From Sipunculus nudus (Eukaryota > Annelida > Sipuncula > Golfingiida > Sipunculidae), in assembly GCA_026874595.1 (NCBI GenBank), contig CM049317.1:73912618-73976617 (forward strand): a DNA stretch of 64,000 nt, read 5' to 3'. Shown here piece by piece: positions 11,830-22,299 of the stretch (within the stretch, counting starts at the first letter, position 1; each line of letters starts with the position of its first letter). Position numbers and translations under genes: made by a program. The notes beneath the pieces were generated by a model. The model saw only the letters and a program-made list of their open reading frames with translations, had not been told where the DNA came from and made no database searches.

Positions 11830-12180
11830 AAGTCCAGTGTTTTTGGAGACTCGGATTTGGACCGAGTTCATCTCGAGTCCAATAGAAAAATATATCCCAA
11901 AGACTTGCGTATCTGTGCGAACTACAAACAGAACATTACAAAATAACAAGCTTTGCTCAGCGTCGTAAGCTATAAAATAGGTAACCATTATAGTAAAAGC
12001 ATGTGTGAACTCACTTTAAAATGTACATGAAAATATGACATTTCCATACTAAACTGCTTTTTATGAATATTTGTATCAGACTTGGACTCGGAATCCAAAT
12101 TATTCATACTTGAAGGACTTGGAGTCGAGTGGCCCTGGACTTGGACTTGCACTCGGATGGCGTGGACTCGACTTCATCAA
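11830..12180. repeat. Degenerate (GAGTCC/GGACTT)n hexamer tracts in intron
   Basis: Two patches (about 11845-11885 and 12078-12175) are rich in GGACTCG, GGACTTGGA and CGAGTCC words. Equivalent patches occur at 31640-31790 and 33935-34025 in the other arm and at 62565-62650 before another cyclotransferase exon. Confidence 0.65.
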
Positions 12181-12375
12181 TGGGTCTATATCATTTTTAT
12201 TATTGATAGTAAGATATGTTGGTCTGGTCCTATTCCAGTAAGACAGAAGGTTCTGGTCACATCTTTTACCAATACACTCAGTACTCACTATATAAAATTT
12301 TCCTCTTACAATTTCATTACCTTGAAAAAAAATATTTATGCAGTAGGAGACTGATGTGATACTTTGTTGCCAAGC

Positions 12376-14104
12376 GGTACTGCGGTACTCGCTGAGAACG
12401 ACGCGATATATCAAGGATAACGCTAGAGGAACTCGCGGAGAACGACGCGATATATCAGGGATAACGCTAGAGGTACTCGCGGAGAACGACGCAATATATC
12501 AGGGATAACGCTAGACGTACTCGCTGAGAACGACGCGATATATCAGGGATAACGCTAGAGGTACTCGCCGTGAACGACGAGATATATCAGGGATAACGCT
12601 AGAGGTACTCGCCAAGAACAACGCGATATATCAGGGATAACGCTAGAGGTACTCGCAGAGAACGACGCGATATATCAGGGATAATGCTTGAGGTACTCGC
12701 CGAGAACGACGCGATATATCAGGGATAACGCTAGAGGTACTCACCGAGAACGACGCGATATATCAGGGATAACGCTAGTGGTACTCGCCGAGAACAATGC
12801 GATATATCAGGGATAACGCTAGAGGTACTCGCGGAGAACGACGCGATATATCAGGGATAATGCTAGAGGTACTCGCGGAGACTGATGCGATATATCAGGG
12901 ATAACGCTAGAGGTACTCACCGAGAACGACGCGATATATCAGGGATAACGCTAGAGGTACTCGCCGTGAACGACGAGATATATCAGGGATAACGCTAGAG
13001 GTACTCGCCGAGAACAAAGCGATATATCAGGGATAACGCTAGAGGTACTTGCCGAGAACGACGCGATATATCAGGGATAACGCTTGAGGTACTCGCCGAG
13101 AACGACGCGATATATCAGGGATAACGCTTGAGGTACTCGCCGAGAACGACGCGATATATCAGGGATAACTCTAGAGGTACTCCCCGAGAACGATGCGATA
13201 TATCAGGGATAACGCTAGAGGTACTGCCGAGAACGACGTGATATATCAGGGATAACGCTAGAGGTACTCGCCGAGAACGACACGATATATCAGGGATAAC
13301 GCTAGAGGTACTCGCCGAGACTGACGCGATATATCAGGGATAACGCTAGAGGTACTCGCCGAGAACGACGCGATATATCATGGATAACGCTAGAGGTACT
13401 CGCGGAGAACGACACAATATATCAGGGATAACGCTAGAGGTACTCACCGAGAACGACGCGATATATCAGGGATAACGCTAGAGGTACTCGCCGAGAACGA
13501 CGCGATATATTAGGGATAACGCTAGAGGTACTCGCCGAGAACGACGCGATATATCAGGGATAACGCTAGAGGTACTCGCCGAGAAAGACGCGATATATCA
13601 GGGATAACGCTTGAGGTACTCGCCGAGAACGACGCGATTTATCAGGGATAATGCTAAAGGTACTCGCCGAGAACGACGCGATATCTCAGGGATAACGCTA
13701 GAGGTACTCGCCGAGAACGACGCGATATATCAGGGATAACGCTAGAGGTACTCGGCGAGAACGACGCGATATATCAGGGATAACGCTAGAGGTACTCGGC
13801 GAGAACGACGCGATATATCAGGGATAACGCTAGAGGTACTCGCCGAGAACGACGCGATATATCAGGGATAACGCTAGAGGTACTCGCCGAGAACGACGCG
13901 ATATATCAGGGATAACGCTAGAGGTACTCGCGGAGAATGACGCGATATATCAGGGATAACGCTAGAGGTACTCGCGGAGAACGACGCGATATATCAGGGA
14001 TAACGCTAGAGGTACTCGTGGAGAACGACGCGATATATCATGGATTACCCTAAAGGTACTCGCCGAGAATGACGCGATATACTAGTATCAGGGATAACGC
14101 TAGA
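12376..14104. repeat. 44-bp satellite array, ~39 units
   Basis: Head-to-tail 44-bp unit with core words GATATATCAGGGATAACGCT and AGAGGTACTCGCCGAGAACG. Spacing was checked at 12449 to 12493. Units vary at only a few positions (CGCC/CGCG/CACC, AACGACGC/ACTGACGC). The array sits wholly inside the intron of cyclotransferase copy A. The paralogous intron in the other arm has about one unit at 31322-31400. Confidence 0.96.
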
Positions 14105-14378
14105 GCAATTGGCAAGCGCCGGTGGCCAGATCAAAGCGCTTTCACACATGGGTGCAAGGTTTCTTATCAATATCGAAAGCAAAATCGACCAGATGTAAAT
14201 TCTCCATTCAAATTAACTCAATAGGCAGCAACAACGGCTGTAAGGCCTTCGGTCAGGCCGGAAGTACGTTTACCACCGCTATATTGCCTCAGATTAGATT
14301 CAGAGAATCCCATCAACACTTCGTGCATACACAAAGAGACTTCAGACATGTTTAAATGGGAGTTCTAAATTAACCCAC

Positions 14379-14561
14379 CTTTCCACGGCCCCTAGCGTTC
14401 AACATCCTCGGTATACCATAATAACCAGCCTTGATCAAGGGGTATCGGTCAAGTGTCCTAGCAGCGCTGATAAATGTAGCCACGCCCAGGCTCCTGTCAG
14501 TCATGACGTCATGGTTAGCCCGTCCACGCTGTAGGGTGCCGTACACAAAAACATACGGCAT
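14379..14561 (-). CDS. GGACT-like cyclotransferase copy A, exon 1
   Basis: First coding exon, 61 residues, starting MPYVFVYGTLQRGRANHDV and ending ARGRGK before a GTGGGT donor on the minus strand. The YGTL motif forms the substrate-binding loop of the AIG2/GGCT fold, and YPLIKAGYYGIPRML matches the conserved YPLV.AG..NIP.LL region of the family. The ATG was chosen because it is the only one before YGTL and the same start is used in all three first exons here. It joins in phase 0 to 11280-11618. Upstream, 14562-15372 is sequence the sister gene lacks, so the 5' UTR or promoter may differ between copies. Confidence 0.88.
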
Positions 14562-15372
14562 GATACTTGGTGGGTCACAGGCCCATCTTTACATTAAGAC
14601 ATCACTCATATCTGCCAATCGTATAAGTCTTTTATTCGATCTACAACAAAGCAAATGATCAGAAAAATGTAATAACAAGTCTCATTCTACAAATATAAAA
14701 TAATAAATCAAGTTTGATAAAGACAGCAAATAATCACTGAACTTAACAGAATACAGACACCCAGCGCCATCTGGTTGCAACAAACGAAATTAAACAATTT
14801 TACAATTATCAGCAATTTCCTCTGTCAAATATTCAATTAACTTCTTAAACACGTTAATGATCCACATCTATTGTATATTTATTCATTACCTGAATATTTC
14901 GCTACAAAACGAACAAGATTTCGTTAACAGAATATAAGAAACTCGAGTAGACATACAACGAGGTCTGAATGTGGGTCAGGCGCAAATAAAAGGTCGACAA
15001 TGAGGACAGTGTTCTCATAAAGTTACAGAAATAATACAAAGTTGTTACTCCCTGAATATATGTTTCAAGCATTCCTTAATACCTTAACAAAAGAGTTACA
15101 GCAAGTTAAGATCTAGATATATAAGTATAAAGGGATAAACTTACTTCTTAGGCAGATTTTTTTACTTTCAGCAGTCACACAGAACAGAGAAGCTCATAAT
15201 GCATAAATCATATGTTAATGTACACCAGTAGCTGGCAGCCTGGTTTTTTTAAAAAAAAGTATAGTCAGAACACCGACCTGCAGATGGCAGCATATACAGC
15301 AAATACGCTTGGAATTTACTACTATAAGAAAAGCAAATAAAATACAAAACTAACTTTTTAGTGAACAGATCA
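14562..15372. other. Arm-specific insertion or 5' UTR intron
   Basis: In the sister gene the sequence GAGCAGTAC lies directly before ATG (30825-30835). Here the corresponding GAGCAGTAC (minus strand, 15381-15373) is separated from the ATG by about 811 bases with no ORF. It could be an inserted repeat or an intron in the 5' UTR; splice sites at its ends are not clearly canonical. Confidence 0.55.
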
Positions 15373-15960
15373 GTACTGCTCTCTGCTGTACAGTTCGTCA
15401 AGGTTAATGAACGAAGTGAAAAAAGGTGAATCCTTTGGGGTAAAGCCGGACTGTGACCTGAAGTTGTTAATAACGGGTTTCAATTAGCTCGTTCATGCTT
15501 TGTGTTTAGGATTTTGTGTTCATAAAAAAATGTCAGTTAAACGTAGTGCAGACAGGCTCCATTCAATTGACAGTTTTATAGCGCGTATCTGACGGCCCAG
15601 GTACGCATCACATAAAAGAGACATGCATCTTTTAGCCTTTTGCTCTGTACCTGGCATAGCACGAACAAGGCATGCTAACAATAGTAGCGGTGTGATGAGT
15701 AGGTAGACACGTTGCTGAAACTCTGTCAGTATGAAGTGCAGATATTTTTTTACACCAGAGGCAAAGCTCGACCCAAGTCCTAGTTTCCGCCCTCATTCAT
15801 GATACTGAAGACTGAAAATAAACCACATATATGCTCACACATAGGCGAGCTCGCACACGCGTGTATGTGTATAAGATTGTTGTGCTTATATCAGATGCGA
15901 TTCTAATCGTCTGAGTGAAGATTTTTTTTTTCTTTGTCGAGCAGCTACGGGTTGCTGTGG

Positions 15961-16242
15961 TCAAGACCCCGGCCCTGTGCGCTCCTTAAGCACAGTTTTG
16001 AGAGCCAACAGACATGATGCCACCAAGCCAAGCAGTGAGCCGCGCAAAATCGCCATCATTTTACCCGCACCTGTGATCGAGGAATGCCACAGCAACGACA
16101 GCCACAAAGGCAGAAGCAGCATGCATTCCCTCCACCGATCCCAGCAGCGGAGACCCAGCCATGCCAATCGAGAGCCGAACGCGCTCAGTGAAACGATAGA
16201 ACTTCGAGACGAATGCCATTTTATACTTGCAGTTTCTGCCAT
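15961..16242 (-). CDS. Hypothetical small membrane protein ORF, 93 aa
   Basis: The frame begins MAETASIKWHSSRSSIVSL, ends with TGA, and has ATG in a good context (CTAAATGG on the minus strand). The segment is markedly more GC-rich than its neighbours. It contains two hydrophobic stretches, about residues 40-55 (MLLLPLWLSLLW) and 63-82 (MAILRGSLLGLVASCLLAL), suggesting a two-pass or hairpin membrane protein. The plus strand of the same segment also has an 89-codon ORF, so base composition alone could produce a long frame. No family is recognised. It lies just outside the inverted arm. Confidence 0.35.
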   Translation of the reverse strand: MAETASIKWHSSRSSIVSLSAFGSRLAWLGLRCWDRWRECMLLLPLWLSLLWHSSITGAGKMMAILRGSLLGLVASCLLALKTVLKERTGPGS

Positions 16243-16373
16243 TTAGACAACGTTAGCAATTTTTTTCTTCATAAGCGCGAGTTTCAATCGTAATTAATGC
16301 ACCAGTTATTTACTTATTTTAGGTTTATTAGGAAGAACTGGAAGGAATGATATTGAAATAACTGGAGTCATTA

Positions 16374-16604
16374 ATGAAGGTTTATAAAGCCGTGCTCACC
16401 CTAGTCCTAATCTTACAACAGTTTGGTGAGGTCGTCAGGGGACGGGGAAAGGGGATGACCACGGAGGTCTCTCGCGGGGAGTCCCGTAGGGAACATAACA
16501 TAAGTTTTTTTATACAAGAAACTCGGGCCCAAAGTTCCTACAAGAATAATACATCAATATTACTCAATGGTATGTCTGTTGGAACGTCAAATAAAAGTAA
16601 ATAA
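16374..16604 (+). CDS. Possible secreted peptide ORF, 76 aa
   Basis: The frame opens MKVYKAVLTLVLILQQFGEV, which has the charge and hydrophobic core of a signal peptide with a plausible cleavage near VVRG. The remainder is basic and Ser/Thr/Asn-rich with no cysteines and no recognised motif. It ends in AT-rich DNA immediately next to a degenerate LINE. Possibly a chance ORF or a first exon. Confidence 0.25.
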   Translation: MKVYKAVLTLVLILQQFGEVVRGRGKGMTTEVSRGESRREHNISFFIQETRAQSSYKNNTSILLNGMSVGTSNKSK

Positions 16605-19600
16605 TTAAAAAATAATAAATAAAAGACTTACAAACATTTAAATAACAAACTTCTTAAATATATAATATATAATAGTGTATATATATATATATATATATAT
16701 TATATATTTATATTTCTTTTTCACATAACATTTTTATACTGAGTGGCATCATACAACAAAAACATTGATAAATGCAAGCTGCTAAGTTGAATCATTTCGT
16801 CCATATTAATAATTTTCTAAAATTATATTCATTAGGTTCATGGTATATAGTATTGGCAAATATTTATTACGCAAATAAGTGAACATAGGACATTCAAACA
16901 AAAAAGTGCTTCATCTTCAATAATAATTTTTAAAACAGTATTAACAGATCCTCTGTTCTCCGGTGATACCCGATTGACGGACAACTATTATAGCTAATTT
17001 GTGACTAGAAAATCTAAATCTGGCCAATGCATTTCTGTAACCTTTGTTTGTGACGCATCTTAAATATTTTTTTAGTGTAAGCATAGGTCTGAAAAACTCC
17101 ATTAGCATATAATTTGCTACTTATATTAATATAATTATATGCTATTCTTGTTCCGCCATATCTTTTAATCGTTGTTTAATACTTTTTAAAGAAAACTATC
17201 AGAATCTCTAACAGGTTGTGCCATCAACACATAACAAAATCCAATATGAAAAACAAGGATTTCATATTAGTAGCCCTTGTTGTTTTTCCATTATAATCTA
17301 GTTTTACCAACATTATAAATGTGTTTGAGATAGCTACCATTATCCATATGCAGAAGTCGAAGCCAATATTTCAACAACGCTCGGAATATTTTATAAACAA
17401 AGGAAGACGCCCACAATCCCAAAAGATTGTTGCATTAACATTGTTACTATATTGTTTTTAAATGTATTTAAAGAATTTAGTTTGAATTCTTTCTATTAGT
17501 TCAACACTGTTAAAGCCCCAAAGCTCACTTCGCTATAAAATAATTGGTACAACCATAATATCAAAAAGCTACGAAAAAGTTGATTGACATTTAGATGTTG
17601 GTATTTATAATTAAAACGTTAATCATACATACTTATTCATTTCCTTGTATTTCTTGTTGCTTTTGTTTTTTTTTGTCCATGATGGTTTTTTAGTATAGGT
17701 GATTACAAGGTGTTTATAATGAGATACAACATATAATTTCTTACCTTCAAAAAGCAATTTTTCAGATTCACATTAAATACCTCCACAATGACAATCATTA
17801 ATTTTTTTAATTTAAATTTACATTCATACAAAATTTATAACAAAAATTTGCAGTATAGTCTTAATGTCTTTAAAGATTTCCCGGTATATCTAAAAAAAAT
17901 ACTATATCATCTGCGAACATAAGAGTAACTTAATTTGGAAGGTGTTCCTTTATATAAAATCCCTGGCGACCAAAACTATTCAACGTCAAATAAAACTCAT
18001 TTACAAATATAGAAAATAATAATCGGCTTACCATACATCCCTGCCTCGTCCCTAAAGTGCAAGAAAAATACTCTGTAGTCCCATTATCTGTAAGAATACA
18101 AGAGTACATTGACCTTTTTACATTTAAAACCAACCCATTAATACCGTGTTTTAATAATACTTACCATAAATATAATGTTGGACATAATCAAAAGCTTCAG
18201 AAAAATCGATATAAATGCATAGAACCTCCCCTTCTTTTACTTAAATATCTCTGTATTAACCCCTGCAATATAAAAACATTATCAATAGTACAATAACCTT
18301 TTCTGTACCCTGCCTCTGCCTCTCTCACGATATTTTAATCCTGTACTTAAACCAACAATCTATTATTCAAAATTTTTGTATATAATTTACAAAATACATT
18401 CAGTGAAGATATTCACCTGTAGTTAGCTGGATCATTTATCTGTCAGCTTTTAAGCAAAGGATTTATAATCGTCTTGAAAAAAACACTGTTTATATTATAT
18501 TATTTTACAATTTTTCTTACATTAAAAGTAAAAATAGGATAAAAAATTTTATCACACTAAATGTCAAACCATCTGGGCCTGGTGCTTTACCTGTCGCCAT
18601 TTGCTGAACTGCATATTCAGTCTCCTGTGTAGTGATGTCATTATTAAGGTATAGACACTGCTAATTTTCATCAAGATGTTCTATTATGTATGCATTCACA
18701 ATTTTGTTTTGATCTCCTTCAATTTCATTTCGACAATCATTCAGCAATTTTTCAAAACAATGATACCAAAAATCTGCATCAATACCAGTTGATTTTCTTT
18801 TTTGTTTAAAGTTCTTGAGATGTATCCATGATTCATTGACATTTTAAATATTCAAAACTCTTGATAAGGAATCATTTTCATGTTTTTTTTTCTTTCTAAT
18901 CTGCACATATATTCTTATACCTTTGGCTTAACATTCTGTAAACCTTTAAGTCATCTGTACTTTGGGAAACTATACAAAAATTCAATGCCTTGAATGTATT
19001 AACCTTTGCTGCAGTACAATCCTCATCCCACAATTTAGGCTGACATAATCTTTTAACATCTGTATTTCCTTTCACTTCCCATGTTGCTCTTTTCTTTTGT
19101 TAGTAGGTTCACAGCTTCATTTATATAATATTGAACACACTGTTGGAATTTTTTTTAACAATGTTTAAATCTTTAAAATAATCGACCACACTTTGACTAG
19201 CTTGAGGTATACACGTGAACGCCCCTACTGAATCTGCTGTTACTCTACCATAAAGTATATGTATATTCAATGAACAACAAAGATGCTGTAAAGAAAACCA
19301 TACTTATTTACTTTTCCATCTTTGGAATTTTTGATTAATTTAAAATCATCCATGGGATAAGAATCACCAATTTCAGTGAACTCCAAGTTGTCGTATTCAA
19401 TAAGATCAGGTAAGTGGCCAATCCTTGTATTAACATCGGCTGTATTAATTATAATTTACCCAAACTGTGAAATTATTTCCACTGACAGATTTTCTAATTT
19501 TATTACACCATTACTTTCATCTGTCTCATTATAAATAGGATACCCCTCTGGAACAATGTATACACATACCAATATTCACAAGATTCCACGAAGTACCATC

Positions 19601-21140
19601 AATAATAAATGCAATAACAACTGTGTATTTGAAAACCTTTAAAACATAAATTTTCCTCTGCTTTCTAAAACACACATGCACTACCCATCTGGATAATCTT
19701 TTCCTCACAATGTCATAACAGTTGAATTCCACAAAGAAATTTAAAAGGATCAACTTGACTAACTGCCCACGTTTCTACAAGAAACAAGATGTCAGACTGT
19801 TTTACCATTTGTCTAAGTTCAGGTGAGTATAGTTTTGATTTTAAACCTTGAGCATTCCAGGAGTTTATATGTATAATAGTATTGAACTTCATGGTGCAAA
19901 TCAACACCTTGATATGATTTGAGGAATGTGCTTACCTGATCATTAGCCGTATGTTAACATGATGTAAAATCATCTTGGTTACCAGGCTGAAAATCGGTGC
20001 AAAGTGCATCACAGTTTTCATCATAGTAAGTGCAGGAGTGCAGTTCAGTGAAAAAAAAGACGTGTAAGATGTTCTCCAAGTTCAGACTTTGAACGAGAAA
20101 TTTGTATACATTTTATATTTGAACTAGGTGTATTATCATTATCAACATTAACGAAATGATGAAAAAAAGTGTTAATAATTTAAATCAGAATTACATACAT
20201 TTTAACATTAACTAACATGTCTCCACAATAAGGACATATGGGGCCATAATTTTCTTAACATTAGGAAACATGAAACTTGAGTGCATGCATGTTCTCTAAC
20301 TATTTCATGACTAAAGTTAACTTGACCCTGGTCTAATCGTTATTTGTTTACCGTATGTATCTCTTCTCTATCTGTGTTTGTCACATCTCTCTTCCTGATA
20401 CATTTAATGCTGTAATTGTCTACCTTCCATACATACACTTAATTCCCCAAAATCAGTTTGTCATATCTTATTTGTGCCTTAAGGTCAGGATTATCATCAA
20501 AAGTTTCTTTTAGTTTTCCTCTCAGATGCTTCCTCGCCTCTCCCACTCTATCACTGTATCTTCCTTGACATAAATATTAGACTTGGTTTTCTTTAACTCT
20601 CTCCAGGTTTGTACAAGGATATTTTCTATTTGCATATACTTCCCAAATTTTACGATTACGGGCCTCGATTTTCCCGGTATTTTTCATGGCAGCCTATGAG
20701 ATCTCTTTATCTCGATGTCATAATCCTGCATCTTCATCTCATCTCTGATGACATTTCTAAATTTGTTTTCGCAGTCCGCCCATGTTTCTCTACAAGCATC
20801 ATCTGCTATATCATGGAATATTAGATTATCCCGTTTTGAGCATTCCTATGATTTGTCTACCCTGGCTTTACTTTCTGTCATCTCAGCTTGTAAGGTAGTA
20901 ATTTTGTCAGTTGAGTTCTGAACAATCTCCACCAGCGACTGTCTTTTTGTGTCTTTTTGGTTGATGTATTTATCTGGGGATGTTTTGAGTTTTTGCTGGG
21001 TATTTGTGAACTCGAACGGTATGACTTGGGGTTCAAGCTACGAGGCGAACTTCTATTATCGGTCACCTGTCTTGAGATGTCAGAGTCCGAGACTTCTTTC
21101 GGCAAGCTGTCAGCACAATGGTAGGTATATAACATAAAAG
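16605..21140 (-). mobile_element. Degenerate L1-like non-LTR retrotransposon
   Basis: On the minus strand the parts of a LINE appear in the right order but broken by many stops and frameshifts. An ORF1-like region near 20380-20700 gives LRGKLKETFDDNPDLKAQIR followed by YDKLILGN. The start of an apurinic-type endonuclease lies at 19713-19907 (SWNAQGLKSK and ILFLVETW). The reverse transcriptase core is at 17930-18133 (GTRQGCMVSRLLFSIFVNEF). A C-terminal region at about 17250-17430 gives KYWLRLLHM. An ORF at 20878-21135 may be the N-terminal part of ORF1. The element is long dead. Clade assignment (L1/Tx1-like) rests on these motifs only. Confidence 0.75.
16677..16700. repeat. (AT)n microsatellite
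   Basis: TA repeat at the 3' side of the minus-strand LINE remnant. Confidence 0.9.
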
Positions 21141-21595
21141 AAAATAATTAAATCTTACGATAAATAATATCAATGGATATTGTTTTATTTTAGGAATCGA
21201 ATGGTGGTTTACCTATCGAATTCTGATTTTTCATTATAAAAATGTAACATATTTTATATATCTGGAGCTGGTTCTGATTTGGTCCAGTATTCCAGGAAAA
21301 CCTGTGACCTGCACGAGGATGAACGTGCCACTGCCCCTGTTATGTAACAACAAGCAGACCCTGTGACAGCCCTATTATTATCCACAAACAGGCCTATTTC
21401 TTTCACTTTTAAACCATCTTATATGATATACTAGAAGATATAATGTTATTCATTTTGTTCTAAATATTTCATTTATATTATTTATTATTTATATATTAAA
21501 ATTATAACACAATGTGTTAAAGCATATTCAAATATACACACATACACACGTGACAAACACAGGATTAAAATACTTGTATATAACACAATTCGAAC
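21141..21595. other. Non-coding stretch, nothing recognised
   Basis: AT-rich sequence between the LINE and the tRNA-like units. No gene or repeat was recognised. Confidence 0.5.
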
Positions 21596-21683
21596 CATGT
21601 AGTGGGTAGTACTCTGACGTCACTACCGTGACGTCACTTCGCTGGTTCTATAAAAGTGTGCAAATACACAGAGGGGTCGGGGA
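21596..21683 (+). promoter_or_regulatory. CRE/TATA promoter-like block before tRNA-like unit 1
   Basis: Two palindromic TGACGTCA cores (at about 21614 and 21629) are followed by TATAAAA at 21649-21655, which ends about 28 bases before the tRNA-like sequence. The block is repeated 305 bases downstream (21901-21988), where the first core has decayed to TAATGTCA. CRE-type sites plus a TATA box at about -30 resemble an external Pol III (type 3) or a Pol II core promoter. Confidence 0.55.
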
Positions 21684-21755
21684 TCTGCTGTAGCTCAGTG
21701 GATAGAGCAAGCGACCGGCAATCGTAATGTCACGGGTTCGATTCTCATCGGCAGT
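21684..21755 (+). tRNA. tRNA-like sequence, unit 1 (degenerate)
   Basis: A 72-base stretch with an A-box (TAGCTCAGTGG), paired D stem GCTC/GAGC and B-box loop (GGTTCGATTC). The anticodon loop reads CCGGCAA, with GGC (alanine-type) at the anticodon position but C instead of the usual U33. The T stem has a mismatch and a wobble pair and the acceptor stem has mismatches. No clear run of four or more T follows. It is a tRNA pseudogene or SINE head rather than a sound tRNA gene. Confidence 0.5.
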
Positions 21756-21988
21756 GAACCGACGTTTCTGTATATTCATGTTCCATTTCTTCGTACAACG
21801 AACCAGCTTGGCTATTCATTCATCTCTCTATATAATTTATGCCGCAAACCATATAAGGCCACCAGTTTACCCTGCTGCATGCAAAGTTGCTATGCCAACA
21901 CATGTAGTGGGTAGTACTCTAATGTCACTACCGTGACGTCACTTCGCTGGTTCTATAAAAGTGTGCAAATACACAGAGGGGTCGGGGA

Positions 21989-22060
21989 TCTGCTGTAGCT
22001 CAGTGGATAGAGCAGGCGACCGGCAATCGTAAGGTCATGGGTTCGATTCCCATGGGCAGT
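21989..22060 (+). tRNA. tRNA-like sequence, unit 2
   Basis: Second copy, 305 bases after the first. D stem GCTC/GAGC and T stem ATGGG/CCCAT are fully paired, with T loop TTCGATT, but the acceptor stem (TCTGCTG against GGGCAGT) has two end mismatches and the anticodon loop is again CCGGCAA. Better preserved than unit 1. Either a divergent tRNA-Ala(GGC)-like gene or part of a tRNA-derived SINE. No Pol III terminator within the next 20 bases. Confidence 0.5.
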
Positions 22061-22299
22061 GAACCGACTTATATATATATCTCACATTATCCGTCAAATG
22101 TATATCCAAATCCCTTCAAACCATATCTACAATTACTTAAGGAATGGTCATATAGCATGGGCTGTCAGCCAAGTAATGCATTTCAAACTCAAATTGATTG
22201 TTTTTTCTAACGAATTTCTCCATGAAAGAGAGTTCTTGTATTTTCTTGTTTGAAAACATGTACAAAGTGGCAGCCAACTAACGTTTCAGGACTGAGCAA

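Larger units (their letters stand above)
10950..15915 (-). repeat. Left arm of a ~5-kb imperfect inverted duplication
   Basis: The reverse complement of this segment aligns in order with 30200-34945: 5' flank, first exon, intron sequence, second exon and 3' flank of a cyclotransferase gene. Shared marks include CACCGGCGCTTGCC next to the satellite, GGACCAGACC, CGAGTCC-rich intron DNA, TAAAACTGGCGGATACTCTG 3' of the gene and ATGTATGTCAAGAC further out. Differences are a satellite array (12376-14104) expanded here and an approximately 811-base insertion or 5' UTR intron (14562-15372) absent from the other arm. Confidence 0.88.

Noticed and set aside
12449-14100. Homing-endonuclease-like site in the satellite (CAGGGATAAC)
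   Set aside because: It only partly resembles a known meganuclease site and no endonuclease gene is present; similarity is probably chance.
12376-14104. CRISPR-like array (regular 44-bp repeats)
   Set aside because: The units are contiguous with no unique spacers, the genome is clearly eukaryotic, and the array is intronic. It is a satellite.
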